From positions 5,022,001 through 5,086,000 of the forward strand of contig JAHEWK010000001.1 in assembly GCA_020740775.1 (NCBI GenBank): a stretch of 64,000 bases of DNA. The letters are read 5' to 3'. Position numbers and translations under genes: made by a program. The notes below the pieces were generated by a model, which worked only from the letters and a program-made list of their open reading frames with translations, did not search any database and was not told where the DNA came from. The stretch comes from Ilyonectria destructans. Taxonomy: Eukaryota > Ascomycota > Sordariomycetes > Hypocreales > Nectriaceae. Positions 22,703 to 33,182 of this stretch are shown one piece after another (within the stretch, counting starts at the first letter, position 1; the number at the start of each line of letters is the position of its first letter).

Positions 22703-23183
22703 TTTCGACTTCCCCAGATGAGTAGTGGGTGCGGATGGTTAAGCAGAGTCGAATGAGAGCGATTCGAAGAGGCGTGGAGTTTGAGTCGACGACAAGCAGC
22801 TTTGAAATCGACGTGATGCAAGATCTTGGTGGACCTCGGGATCTCGGTAGCGAAATACGGAGTACTGAAATCACGATCTCGTGCAACGTTGGGGTCGGCC
22901 CCACCTAAACGGCGTCAGCGGCCCAGCTCGGGCTTCGCGCCGCCCTCTCGGTCCCAGGAATGCGGCGCCCTTCCGATCACAAGAATGCGGCGCCCTTCCG
23001 GTAACAGGATTGCGGGGTGCTGGGGGCCGAGATCCCGGCGTAATGCTTACGGAGGAGATTATATATTGCATCAGGATGGGAATCAAACTGCCACTTTGTT
23101 ACAGTGTTCAGTCATATCACTTACTCCAACATCTTCATCATCAGAATTCATCCGTATTGTAGCACACTCTACACCATTTTGCC
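22703..23183. promoter_or_regulatory. Divergent promoter between the histidine phosphatase and HAD genes
   Basis: The 481-bp interval must serve both start codons. It contains the perfect decamer TACGGAGTAC at 22856-22865 and a 25-bp tandem repeat at 22958-23023. Confidence 0.5.
22958..23023. repeat. 25-bp tandem repeat, two full units and a decayed third
   Basis: Units at 22958-22982 and 22983-23007 share GAATGCGGCGCCCTTCCG and then diverge slightly. A third begins at 23008 (GATTGCGGGG) and decays. The repeat lies in a divergent promoter. Confidence 0.85.
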
Positions 23184-24050
23184 ATGTCTTCAACCGCCGT
23201 GCCCAATCCCCCAACGCGACTTCTCACGTCCTTCTCCGTGCTGACTCTGGACATATATGGCACTCTCATAGACTGGGAGTTGTCGGTCTTCGAGTTTCTT
23301 CGGCCCATTCTCTCGCGCCTCCCATATTCGCATCCCCTGAACGCCTCCAGCGATACCGAGGAGGGCAAGATCACAGCCGCGAAAGCGCTTCTCGCAGTCG
23401 AGACTGAGATACAGCGGGAGAAGCCTCACCTCAAATATGACACCCTTCTCACCGAAGTATACTTGCGCTTCGCCCAGGAGTTGGGCGTCGCGTCAGGTGG
23501 TGATGGCGATTTCGCCATCAATTTACAACAAGAAGCTAAGACCTTCGGTGCAAGTGTCGGTTCGTGGATTCCCTTCCCGGACACGATTGACGCAATGAAC
23601 CGTTTGCATAAACATTTCAAACTCGTACCCCTCTCCAACGTCGACATCGGGTCTTTCCGTAGGGCCTGCGAGGGTCCCTTGAAGGGTATTAGCCCAGGCT
23701 TCGATGCCGTTTACACGGCTGAGGACATTGGCTCATATAAGCCATCCCTGAAGAACTTTGACTACCTACTCGAGCATCTCCAGAAGGATTTCGGCTTCGC
23801 GGAGGATCAAGTTCTGCACACTGCGCAGAGTCTCATGCATGATCATATACCCGCAAAGCAGATGGGCCTCACCAGTGCGTGGATTGCGCGAAGATACTAT
23901 GACAAGGGAGGGTTAGCCAGCGGTGTCGAAGACATGATTCAAGATGGCAAGGTTGGCTTTTCTTGGAAGTTTAGAAGTCTAGGTGAGATGGCCGACGCGG
24001 TGGAAAGAGAAAATGCCCTGAAGGAGGTTAATCGTAATCTTGACGGTTGA
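23184..24050 (+). CDS. HAD-superfamily hydrolase, haloacid dehalogenase type II-like
   Basis: A single-exon frame of 288 aa from ATG 23184 (MSSTAVPNPP). Motif I is TLDIYGTLIDWE, with the putative nucleophile Asp at residue 23. Motif II is VPLSNVD (about residue 150). The motif III lysine is in IGSYKPSLKNF (about 190). The motif IV region is VLHTAQSLMHDHIPAKQMG. This arrangement matches type II haloacid dehalogenase-like proteins common in filamentous fungi, many of which have unknown substrates. There is no signal peptide, so it is likely cytosolic. The 3' side is followed by AT-rich sequence and an 18-nt T run before the bZIP gene. True dehalogenase activity is not implied by the motifs alone. 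Confidence 0.88.
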   Translation: MSSTAVPNPPTRLLTSFSVLTLDIYGTLIDWELSVFEFLRPILSRLPYSHPLNASSDTEEGKITAAKALLAVETEIQREKPHLKYDTLLTEVYLRFAQELGVASGGDGDFAINLQQEAKTFGASVGSWIPFPDTIDAMNRLHKHFKLVPLSNVDIGSFRRACEGPLKGISPGFDAVYTAEDIGSYKPSLKNFDYLLEHLQKDFGFAEDQVLHTAQSLMHDHIPAKQMGLTSAWIARRYYDKGGLASGVEDMIQDGKVGFSWKFRSLGEMADAVERENALKEVNRNLDG

Positions 24051-24349
24051 GACTGGTTCACATCGTGCTGGTAGGGTATGGAAATAGTGGCCAAGTACAC
24101 TCTCGGAGGATTCCAGAAATGAGACATAGTCTTTGTCTTGAGTTCACTCGTTATTGATGGTTTTATAAGTTAAGGGCTGGGACCTCTAACCTGAAGTTAG
24201 GGAGTGAGATCTGGTGAGTGAGGTCGTTACGCACAATATTATGGTTGCTAAAGAAAGTGGTTGATACCACCTCACTTTTGCATACTCAGTCGAGCTTTGC
24301 TATAATTTAAGAAACCCCGTATAGAAATTATGAGTCCCAATAATGCTCA

Positions 24350-24367
24350 TTTTTTTTTTTTTTTTTT
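24350..24367. repeat. T18 homopolymer
   Basis: Eighteen consecutive T residues lie between the HAD and bZIP genes. Poly(dT) tracts in fungal promoters tend to exclude nucleosomes, so it may mark the bZIP promoter. Confidence 0.9.
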
Positions 24368-24487
24368 GGCTGCAGAATCCCAAGAGCCCTGATCTTGTCG
24401 TGCTGTAGGGTGGCGCCTGGGCCAATATGAGGAACCATCCAAATTAGGAAGTTTTAGGTAGCTAAAAGTGGGACTCCATAATGCTGT

Positions 24488-24520
24488 GGCTGACATCAGC
24501 CATTTTGGCTGACATGAGCC
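24488..24520. promoter_or_regulatory. Paired 14-mer with TGACATCA core before the bZIP gene
   Basis: GGCTGACATCAGCC (24488-24501) is a palindrome around a central CA. GGCTGACATGAGCC (24507-24520) is its one-base variant. The two are 19 bp apart, start to start. The core resembles CRE/AP-1-type bZIP sites (TGACGTCA). Because the next gene encodes a bZIP factor, autoregulation is a reasonable inference but untested. Confidence 0.4.
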
Positions 24521-24608
24521 CTCATAATCACCGGCCGCAGCCGTCGCAAGCTTCCACTTACACAATCTCCTACGCCAAGCATCTCGCCGTTCAGGACACT
24601 AATATACA

Positions 24609-25809
24609 ATGGAAGAAGGATTTATACTGGATCCTCTGAGTGGCACGCAGGAGGCCCCGGCCGAGAAGCCCTCCACTCGTAGGAAGGCCGTCCGCCGCCG
24701 CGACCCAGACAAGAGGCGCATGCAGAACCGTATGGCCCAGAAGACGTACAGTAAGTACTACGGGGATTTGTTTCTTAAATCAGTGACTAAAAGGGAGTTA
24801 ACGACTGCTATTGGACGGTTCTCCGGGATAGGTGCTTAGATGAATAAGTTTGGTTTGGCTGACATGATCCATTTCAGGGGAAAAACAAAAGAAGAGGATC
24901 CAGGAACTGGAGCTACTTGCTGAGGGATCTAATTTGGTCAATGTTGCGTCAAATGACCAGCAGGGTGTGGTGGAACCTCCATCAAGTTCTGTCGACATCA
25001 CAGGACAGGCCTCCCTCGAGGTGTCGACGATCAACCCGTCTCAGCTCCAACCTAACACTACCAGCTCCGTTACATTCTCAACAACTCCTTCAGAAGAAGT
25101 CGAAGGAGCTGGAGAAACATGGGACCAGGATATCCTCTCGCCAGAATTCGACCAATGGCTTGCAGAAGCATATCCCGTCGACCCTTCCGTTCCCCCAGTC
25201 GTCTTTTTCAACTGTGGCTGCCCCATCCTTCACATCGGCGTGCACCTCTCATCCGTTCTTTTACCCGTCATCCCAGATTTGCGCATGAATACGCTTCGCA
25301 TAGATATCGTGTGCTCCTTAGGCGCGCTCCTTGAGAACTGCCTCCAGGTCGGCATTACCCAACGGATGTACTGCGCCGAAGACTCGGTCTCCCCCTTCTA
25401 CCGCCCGCGGATCGAAGACCCAGCTGAGCGAGCTGATTTCGTTGATTCGGTGCAGCGCGGATTCCGAGGACTGCACTTTGATCTGCGACCGACGCGGAAG
25501 CAGATCGTTACGAATCACCATCCGTTCCTCGACGCTATTCCCTTCACTGACATCCGCGACAACCTCATCGCTTACGCGGATGAAATTGATGAAGATGAGT
25601 TCTTTCACGACTCGTTGAATCACATGACATGTTGGGGGAGCGTCAAGGGGGCACATACAGGCTCGCCATGGGATAGCCGCAGCTGGGAGGCCAGCGAATT
25701 GTTTCTTCAAAGGTGGGAACTGATAGTTGGCGGCGAGGACGGCCAGTTGACAAGACAGTCTCGCTGGTGGAGGTCGCTCAGGGGCGAGCGCGTAACCGAA
25801 ATATCGTAA
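24609..25809 (+). CDS. bZIP transcription factor with C-terminal DUF3425-like domain
   Basis: Two exons, 24609-24750 and 24878-25809, joined by a 127-nt intron (GTAAGT...TTTCAG) in phase 1; 357 aa. The basic region spans the junction: RRRDPDKRRMQNRMAQKTY continues as REKQKKRIQELELLAEG, giving the bZIP signature N-x-x-A-x(3)-Y-R at residues 40-48. The leucine zipper is very short, as is common in this fungal class. The middle is Ser/Thr-rich. From about residue 160 the protein has DUF3425-type features: VDPSVPPVVFFNCGCP, LRIDIVCSLGALLENCLQ, HHPFLDAIPFTDIRDNLIAY. Members of this class often regulate stress response or secondary metabolism, but no biosynthetic cluster is visible nearby. The target genes are unknown. 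Confidence 0.87.
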
Positions 25810-26345
25810 ATATTACCAGAGCCTTGATTTTATGGGGCGTTCTGCAGATTAATTGATGTAATACGAAGGGAGAAGACTTCGGTAGGCGTAACTTGGACGG
25901 GAGCATGTTCAACAGGATTCAAATTGCTTCGAAGTTGATTGATGTCTTGAAAAATGCGACTGTCTATGTGTGTAAGTGAACCTCGTTCAATAAACTGAGC
26001 CTCCCGAGCAACATGTGCGCCGGTGTAGATGACATGATTTGCTTGTACGCACAGAGTATGCCCAGCGCCCAAAACCGTAGGCTTACACCCGATATAACCA
26101 GGCAAAGGGATGCAATGATCTACCATGACGCCTCCCGCTGCAAAATAAAACAACAGCAGCCAAATATCCGTCCCTTGAAATAAAAACCAATCCACCAGTC
26201 GATCCTAAACCCATATTTCCCAAATTCCCATCCGTGTCGCCGTGCATATCTCATGTTCCTCAACATTGTCTGGCAGTATCGGGATGGTTCGTCATATTTC
26301 GTAATGGTGTTTTCGTTGTGTGCTCTTGTAGTCGGAGCCCACGAC
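25810..26345. other. Convergent intergenic region
   Basis: It lies between the stops of the bZIP gene (+) and the F-box gene (-). The minus-strand frame 25830-26195 has no family features and lies where both 3' UTRs are expected. I see nothing else. Confidence 0.45.
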
Positions 26346-28397
26346 TCACATCACGGCGCACGAACCAAGAGTCCGAGCCCTGCGGCGGCCATTGACGCCA
26401 ACAACGCCATCCTCTTCGTCAAGGTGGAGGGCTTGGGCCTCCCGGGCCCGACGCCTGCGTCTTCGATACCCGGCGCCCGCCATACCGGCCTCCTCGCTAG
26501 CCTGCATGTAGTCTGCCCACTTCCTCTCCAACCTGCCGGCAGACGCAAGGTCGTTCCGGAGAACACGCTTCTGGTGCTCGTCCACGGTCATCTGGAAGCC
26601 GTAGAAACACTTGAGGCCGATAAACTCGGTGGGGTAGCTGACACGGCCGGGATGACCTGCAGCCGGTTTGACCTGGGTGTTTCGGAAGAGGACCTCTCGG
26701 ATACCGGTCCAGGTCACATTCTGACAGTCGTAGACGTCCATTTGCAGTGTGAGCTCTGGGCACTTGTTTGCCTTGAGGGACCGCTTCGAGCGCTTGTTGA
26801 CCATCGATGCCGCCTCGGCGAGGACGAGGTCGCTGATCCGCGTGTTGTCTAGATCAGCTCGCCTTAACCCTACGCACTTTTGCATGACCGGGAGCACTCC
26901 CATGTCGCCGAGGTTCTCGCAGTAGCTCAAGGACAAGTGCTCCAGGGTGCTGGCACACGGAGCCTTGGCAAGGTGCTCCGACAAAAGGGTGTTTGTGAGG
27001 TTCTCGAGGTCTTCCAGCTCGAGGTGTGTCAGGCGGGGGGTAGAGGCCAGAATGGGCTCGAGGGCTGTGTCTGTCAACAACTTGCATCTCGACAGCTGCA
27101 GGCCTTCGAGATTCGGCAATTGATGGCCCAACGCCTTCACACCAACATCGGTGAGCAGGTCACAGCGGCTTAAGTCCAAGTGGCGCAGATTTCGGGGAGG
27201 AACAACAGGAAGATCGGTCAAAATATCAATCTCGGGGTCGACTCCATGGACCATAACCTTGAGAGCTTCATCATTGAGGTCTGCGCAACCACTCAAGACT
27301 AGTCTCTCGAGATTGTTGGTGTTGAAAATCACCTCGGCAGTTTCGATGTTGTTGAAGCCCCGAACCTCACCAACCCGAAGGTCCTTCAACCTAGGGCACC
27401 CTGCAATTACGGACTTGACACCCCGAGCATCCACTCTACCGCACCAAGAAATGTTGAAGACCTCAAGTTGGGGGCAGGACTCGGAAATTATGGTGCAAGA
27501 TGTGTTGGATACCGCAGCCAGCCCAGTCAGGTTGAGGCTGACCAGTTTCTCATTGCTCCTCAACAGAGTGTGGAGAGTGCACTTGTGAAAGTTCTCGCAC
27601 CCTTCGAGTGTCGCATTCATGAGGTTCTTGCATGCTTTGACAATGGCCTCTGTGCGTTTGTAATGCTCGACTTGGACGCAACCCCGGAGGTTTAGATCCT
27701 TGATAAAGGGACCAGCGGCGACAATGATCCTGGACAGAGACTCGGCTGGAATTTCCTGGTAGAATTCTGAGGCATCCAGGGTGGTCCAAAGCTGACCATC
27801 GAAACAGGACTTGTAGAATGCCTTGGACACTCGGGATGCTTGGACCAGCTCCTTCGGACGGAGAAAGGAGAATATATGGATCTGGACCTCGTGGGGGACG
27901 ACATCCCAGAAGCGGAAGGGGGGCTTCTGGACCTGCTTGGCCTTGAGATCGGCGGGGAGCGGAACGGTTGCGTATGAGGACGCCGGGGTGCCGGCTTCAA
28001 CTCTTCGAACGGCCAGGTGACTGGCGATGCTCTCGAAGGGGAACTCCCCGGTGGATGTGTAAGTGGTTGTTGACGATGAGCTCGGATATCCCAGGGGGGA
28101 TGTCTGCGGCGTGGACGACCGGGCGCTCCCGGGGGTGGACGGGGGCCCGGTCGCGGCGAGGCTGACGCAGGAGAGGGTGCTCCGGGTGCTGTAGGGGCTC
28201 CCGGCAGACCTGGAGCGGCGCAAGCCAGTGAGCGAGGGCGTCGAAGATATGCGCTGGATGCCGCGGAGCAGACGGTGACGGCCCTTGATCTTGACCGGCA
28301 TGTCCGGCGCAAGCGGGGGCGAAGGCGAAGGCGAAGTGGAGACGCTCTCTGGGGCCGGGCTCGAGCTGCCGGACGCCATCTCGCGCACCTCGGCCAT
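26346..28397 (-). CDS. F-box/leucine-rich-repeat protein with a C-terminal CaaX box
   Basis: A single-exon frame of 683 aa from ATG 28397. Residues 1-155 are Ser/Pro/Thr-rich and disordered. The F-box is at about 160-205 (FRFWDVVPHEVQIHIFSFLR, then LVQASRVSKAFYKSC). From about 215 to 560 there are repeated LRRs of the cysteine-containing type (LNLRGCVQVEHY, FNISWCGRVDARG, LVLSGCADLNDEAL, LDLSRCDLLTDVGV, LQLSRCKLLTDTAL, LSLSYCENLGDMGV). The C-terminal third has a basic RRRRRRAREAQ run. The protein ends CAVM, a CaaX prenylation signal of the farnesyl type. F-box/LRR proteins are substrate receptors of SCF ubiquitin ligases; the CaaX end predicts a membrane-attached SCF, as known for mammalian FBXL2. 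The substrate is unknown. Confidence 0.92.
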   Translation of the reverse strand: MAEVREMASGSSSPAPESVSTSPSPSPPLAPDMPVKIKGRHRLLRGIQRISSTPSLTGLRRSRSAGSPYSTRSTLSCVSLAATGPPSTPGSARSSTPQTSPLGYPSSSSTTTYTSTGEFPFESIASHLAVRRVEAGTPASSYATVPLPADLKAKQVQKPPFRFWDVVPHEVQIHIFSFLRPKELVQASRVSKAFYKSCFDGQLWTTLDASEFYQEIPAESLSRIIVAAGPFIKDLNLRGCVQVEHYKRTEAIVKACKNLMNATLEGCENFHKCTLHTLLRSNEKLVSLNLTGLAAVSNTSCTIISESCPQLEVFNISWCGRVDARGVKSVIAGCPRLKDLRVGEVRGFNNIETAEVIFNTNNLERLVLSGCADLNDEALKVMVHGVDPEIDILTDLPVVPPRNLRHLDLSRCDLLTDVGVKALGHQLPNLEGLQLSRCKLLTDTALEPILASTPRLTHLELEDLENLTNTLLSEHLAKAPCASTLEHLSLSYCENLGDMGVLPVMQKCVGLRRADLDNTRISDLVLAEAASMVNKRSKRSLKANKCPELTLQMDVYDCQNVTWTGIREVLFRNTQVKPAAGHPGRVSYPTEFIGLKCFYGFQMTVDEHQKRVLRNDLASAGRLERKWADYMQASEEAGMAGAGYRRRRRRAREAQALHLDEEDGVVGVNGRRRARTLGSCAVM

Positions 28398-30434
28398 GGT
28401 GGGGGGAGTGATGGTATTCGCAAAGCAGAAAAAATGAAGAACAGGCGGGTTGGTTCCCTATTCGTGCACCCGATGCCGCCAGCCGCTGCGACCGCTTATG
28501 CTCGCATCCAGGTGGTCTCGGAGCAGGTAGAATGAAGGGAACAGGCTCGCAGAGCAGGCTGTCGCCACTGTCGGCGGGTAGTGGGGGGGCTGTTGGTCGG
28601 GGGTTCTTTGGTCCTCGCTGGTGGCGGGACGCAGTCTATTTCATCGCTAGCGAGGGACGGCCGATCGAGGAGAGCCACGGGGTCCGATTTTCGACGCAAA
28701 AGGCGCAGACGCGGACGCAACAACTGCAAATGAGCAAAAATGAATGTCGAGATTGTCGAGGACGGAGGAGAGGGCGGTCGGTGTCTGAGAGTCCCGTCTG
28801 GGGGTGTGTTGTCTGGTCTGGGGACGGGGATGCGAGATCAGCAGACGGACGAGGGTGATGGCTGATGGCTGATGGTGGGGGGCGTCAGCGGGCCGTATCT
28901 GTCGGTTCTGTCTGTGCCTGGGGCGGTTCGCAGTGCAGTGCAGCGGTGCAGTTACAGCGCAGTCAGAAAGAGATAGGCAGATAGGTAGGTAGATGGGGAG
29001 AGAGGCAGGTAAACAGATCTCTGTCTAGGTGCGCGAGCAGGGGCACATGCCCAGGGGCGATGGGAACATGACCGTGATCACCGGGACGAGACTGAATAAA
29101 GGAGAGAGACGGAGTGTGTGTGAGGGTGCGAATGTTTGAGAAAAAAAAGTTGGCTGCCATGTTCTTTTCTTTCCCTCCGCGGCACTCTGCCCACTGCCTC
29201 TACACAGGTGGCATAGTACTTCGTTAGACAACGGCCCACGCGGGTTTGGGAGGATGGACCCTGTCTTCCCGGCTGCGGCGCTGGGTTTCACTGGCTTATC
29301 GCGTGCAGCTTCTAGCGGGTCTCCGCAAAGCGTCTTGTAAAAGATCGGCCCTTGTTTGGCTGGGTCTGGGTCTAAGTCTGGATAGTACCGACTGGTACCG
29401 TGGAAAGACGGCCCAACGGTAGGTATCGCCGGGAGACAACGCTGGGGTCTGCTATCGATAAAACCCTCAGCAGACATTCCAGAGCCAAGGCCGGGGCTGT
29501 CACTAAACTGCTCCGTCCGTACTGGGTAGACACACACCACACCCGCCCACGCTCTCACACGAGGATAAGCCCCAAAGGACCCAGCGGAGCGGCGACCCGG
29601 CGGCCAATCAATCGGCGATTTTCAGGGGCCCTTACAGGGTCTTGGGTGTCCATGGAGGGTCCCGAGGGCCTTGGAGGGGTCTTGGTGTGGCCCTCCACCC
29701 AACCCTTCCTCATCCCAGGACGATATGACGACCGGGTCCTCGTGTCCGCGTGGCACGCCTTCGTGCGCTACCATTGTGCTGTTGGGGGAGCCGTGATCAG
29801 ATGGCCGCAGTCGGTTATCTCGGTGAGGGCGCCAGACCCGGCTCTTGTCGACTTCTTGTGTTGTTCGTTATCTTGGGTTGTCATTCGGAATACTGACTGA
29901 CTGACGCCAGACAAGCAGCTAAGGATGGCGAGATGGACGAGGCAACATGCTCACCAAAAAAGGCTACTCGCCGTTGCTTCGAAACCCAGCCCAACAAGTC
30001 AATATGCGCTCAAACTTTACAGTCTAGATGGACCCGTGGATCTCTAGGTTTCTCTGACACAAGGTACGCAAAGACCAAGACGCAAAGCCAAGCAGCCCGG
30101 GAGGCAAACTAACTGGTGCTCTGGTCCTGACTCGAGAGCATCTCGCCGGTTCCAGCCCAGTCCAGCCGCCCACCAGTCATGATACACAGCCGGAGAACCA
30201 AGCCATGAGCGCTCCTTCGCATACCGTTGGTCATGGCTTGGAAGGTGGCCACAAATAGCCTTGGAAAAGGGGATGATGTGAGGCCTTTACGGCATTGCAT
30301 TGCACCACAGATACATTACCACTGTCGTGCTCGCACCCGGGGGGTCAAGCAAGGCCCAGATCATCGGGCGTTTGGTTATTGCAGGACCAATAAGTGCGGC
30401 ATAAATGTCAGACAAAAGGACGTCATGAGAGCCC

Positions 30435-30476
30435 CCTAAAAGCCTGCTCCTAAAAGCTTGCCCCTAAAAGCCTGCC
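30435..30476. repeat. 14-bp tandem repeat, three units
   Basis: Units CCTAAAAGCCTGCT, CCTAAAAGCTTGCC and CCTAAAAGCCTGCC follow each other directly with two variable positions. The repeat lies in non-coding DNA. Confidence 0.9.
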
Positions 30477-32033
30477 CCCCAATGGAATTCAATGGTCTTG
30501 TTCTCGTCGCTGTAGTGGGTTTCACGGCATGGCACCCGGAGCAGGACGGGACCCTTGGTCATCCCAAATGGGAGACCCACCCCGCTGCCCCTCATCCCCG
30601 GAGACTGACCCCGCGGCACCTTTTATCGCTATCGCAATCGCTTGCCATCTTATTAGCCTGCCGAGGACCTTGCTCGGTGTAGTGTTCGGGGGCTGAATTT
30701 CCTTCACGGCGGCTCCGGGCTATTATTGCACCCACTCGGTGGGCTTTTCTTCTCGCATTGACTCCCGAGGGCCCCGGGTCCAAACGGTCGTTTCCCCCTT
30801 CGATGTCTTTACTTTTTTTTTTCTCACTCTTCGCCACACAGGAATACTTCACTTCTCAACTTTTCCTAACATAGTCTTTGGCGGCCTGTCGCAAAGATAA
30901 CATAACAGACCGCCTAGTCTCGTGTGTGGGAGACCACCAAGAGTCGCTGTACCGCTTGTACGTTGACCCCCACTGGCAAGCAGCAAGAGGTCACCGCCGC
31001 GTGCCCTCGTGAGTCAGTGTGTCTTTCAACTGTCCAAGGCAGGTGGTCTCCTGACCCTCTCACACCAATTGCGACTTCACACTATGGATATCCCGCTGGA
31101 CAAGGCTAGGTTTCGTTGAAAGAAGAAAATGGGCACGAGGGAGAGACGCGAAGATTAGACCTGTCCATTTGATTTGTGGCTCACAAACCATAACTTAATG
31201 TTAATCGTCGGCTGGTCCTGTTTTGAACGGGGACAGTAAAAAGAACGGTCTCGATCAAGTAAAGCTCGTCTCAGGCTGGCATGCTCTCTAATTGCGGCGT
31301 GCCCTCTCTTCCGTCCTACTTTTTTATCGCATAAGAGTCCTTTGCCTCGTCACCTGTGACGTGAGCCCTTGTAGAGATGTGATTACCCCAGAACTGGAGA
31401 GTCGCGTCGATTTCGTATTAGCAAACACACAAGCTTGCCCGTCGACTTTTGCCCGACTGCGCCGAGTCGTTGATCCTCTCGCCAGTGGAGTCATGGACGG
31501 TGGGCCCTGACGCAATCCCAGGGCATGATACAGAGGGATAACGATTGGCACCCTTCGGACGGGTCGGCGAGGGGTTACTTGCGCGATGCAGCTGCCTCCC
31601 ACGTGGCCCCAGGTGAGGGAGAGGCATTTGCCCCTTGAAGTGCTGCTGGTCTGGATGTCAGAGTACGTACTACGTTATGCCATAATACGTCGTAGTCTCA
31701 TTCCCAATGCCCATTCCGGCGTCCCCAGCGCCCGGGAAGTGTCAACAGGGGCGCGTCTCTTTTGGGCGGCATTCTGACTTTCACATGGAGACGTCCAACG
31801 CTGCGTCGCACTGTAAAAGCGCCCTGCGCATGTCGGTCCCTGATGAAGAAATCATCCTCCATCCATTCATCTTGCAGCGGGCCAACCAGCCGCGAAGCAC
31901 TGACCAGCGATGCGGTCATCAGTCCCCATACCTCATCAACAAGTCGAGAGCCACCGGGCGGAGGGTGGGTTCGCCGAGAGCTCGTCGTGGGACTAGAAGA
32001 AAAAGCTGATATGAGCCTCATGCCTCGCTCCAG

Positions 32034-32034
<1 letters not shown>

Positions 32035-32079
<45 letters not shown>

Positions 32080-32081
32080 AA
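32035..32081. repeat. T25A22 homopolymer junction
   Basis: Twenty-five T residues are followed immediately by twenty-two A residues, a perfect 44-bp self-complementary block. It may be a natural hairpin-forming tract or a mark of an assembly join; the sequence alone cannot tell. Confidence 0.95.
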
Positions 32082-33182
32082 CACCTGCATCAATGGCAGC
32101 TCATGCACGATCCATCTTCTTGCCTTCCATGCACTGCCGGCGACGAACTCGCCGCTTGGTCCAAGTTGTCCGAGGTGCGCGTCGTTGCGGGCGCCCACCT
32201 GCGTCTTAGTTTTTCTGAGTCCCGGTTTGGCTTGTCAACAACATCTGGGCCAGACCCAACAATGGGGCGCCAGGGCGGCGACCTACTGAAGTCCAGGGCA
32301 CGGCAGCGCCGCATCCAGTCGTGGTGCCCCGTAAATCAACCATCTTTGTCCACTGTAGCCCGCTGAAAGGAGGGAAATGCCACGGGGCCGCTCCAGAAGG
32401 GCGGGCGTCTTTGCCCAACCAGACGGCTGTCTTGTTGCACCCGCCTCCATCCACGGGCAGCCGATGGAATCCAGTCCAATCAATCCTGCGAAACCCTGGC
32501 GCGATCCAATCCACTCGATTCTCAAAACCACCTCCAGCACCACCAACGCCGACAGGTTCCTCCTTCACATGAAGTCGGAGAGTGAGACGGGCAGCTTCCA
32601 TCCCTACCTCGACTCATCTTCCAACCTCCTGGCATCGCCAGACAAACAGACGCCCCCGTCCCGTCTGTTCTCTGTTCCTCATTCTCCGTTCCCCCGGTTC
32701 CTCCGTTCTCTCTTGTTCCCCTCTTCCCCCTCTGCCGACTCCCGGAGCCCGTCCGTCGTCACCTGCAGCGTCCGTCACCTGCAGCCTTGTTGACCCTCGC
32801 CCTCGACCCGTCTCCTCCACTCGTCGTCTCCTCTATCCATCCCGCCCAGAGACAGACGGACAGACAGACAGACAGACCCAGCCAGCCGCCCCCTAGCCAG
32901 CCAACCGCAGTCTCTCCCTCTCTCTCTGGCCCTGGAGTATCGATATTCCACGACGAGACCGCCCGCCCTGGTTCCCTCTCGCCGTGTGTGACAGGGGCCC
33001 TTTCTTAGTGGCGACGACCTCGATTCATACCCTAGCTTTTTCTCAACCAGACTTGGATTTGCTGCTCTAGAACCCCGCCATCCGCCATCCGCCGTCGGCC
33101 GTCCGCAAACGCCCCATCCCTCCTCCCATTCTCCAGCTCTACCAGACCGGTTGTCGCTGGCTCTCTTCGGCCGCCCTCAATT

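Larger units (their letters stand above)
24051..24608. promoter_or_regulatory. Intergenic region upstream of the bZIP gene
   Basis: The 558-bp stretch contains the 3' end of the HAD gene, a T18 run at 24350-24367, and two copies of a near-palindromic 14-mer at 24488-24520, about 90-120 bp before the bZIP start codon. Confidence 0.6.
28398..33182. other. 4.8-kb gene-poor region between divergent F-box and PAS-kinase genes
   Basis: No gene is supported. Both flanking starts point away from it, so it holds two long fungal promoters and leaders. The stretch 32600-33180 is pyrimidine-rich on the plus strand, as expected for the PAS-kinase leader. Features inside it are a 14-bp tandem repeat (30435-30476), a T25A22 junction (32035-32081) and a short GACAGACA microsatellite near 32850-32878. 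Frames of 100-180 residues (29025-29558, 29400-29900, 32206-32601) lack family content. Confidence 0.5.

Noticed and set aside
24856..24869. Third copy of the 14-mer (GGCTGACATGATCC) inside the bZIP intron
   Set aside because: GCTGAC at this place, just before the acceptor, is best explained as the intron branch point.
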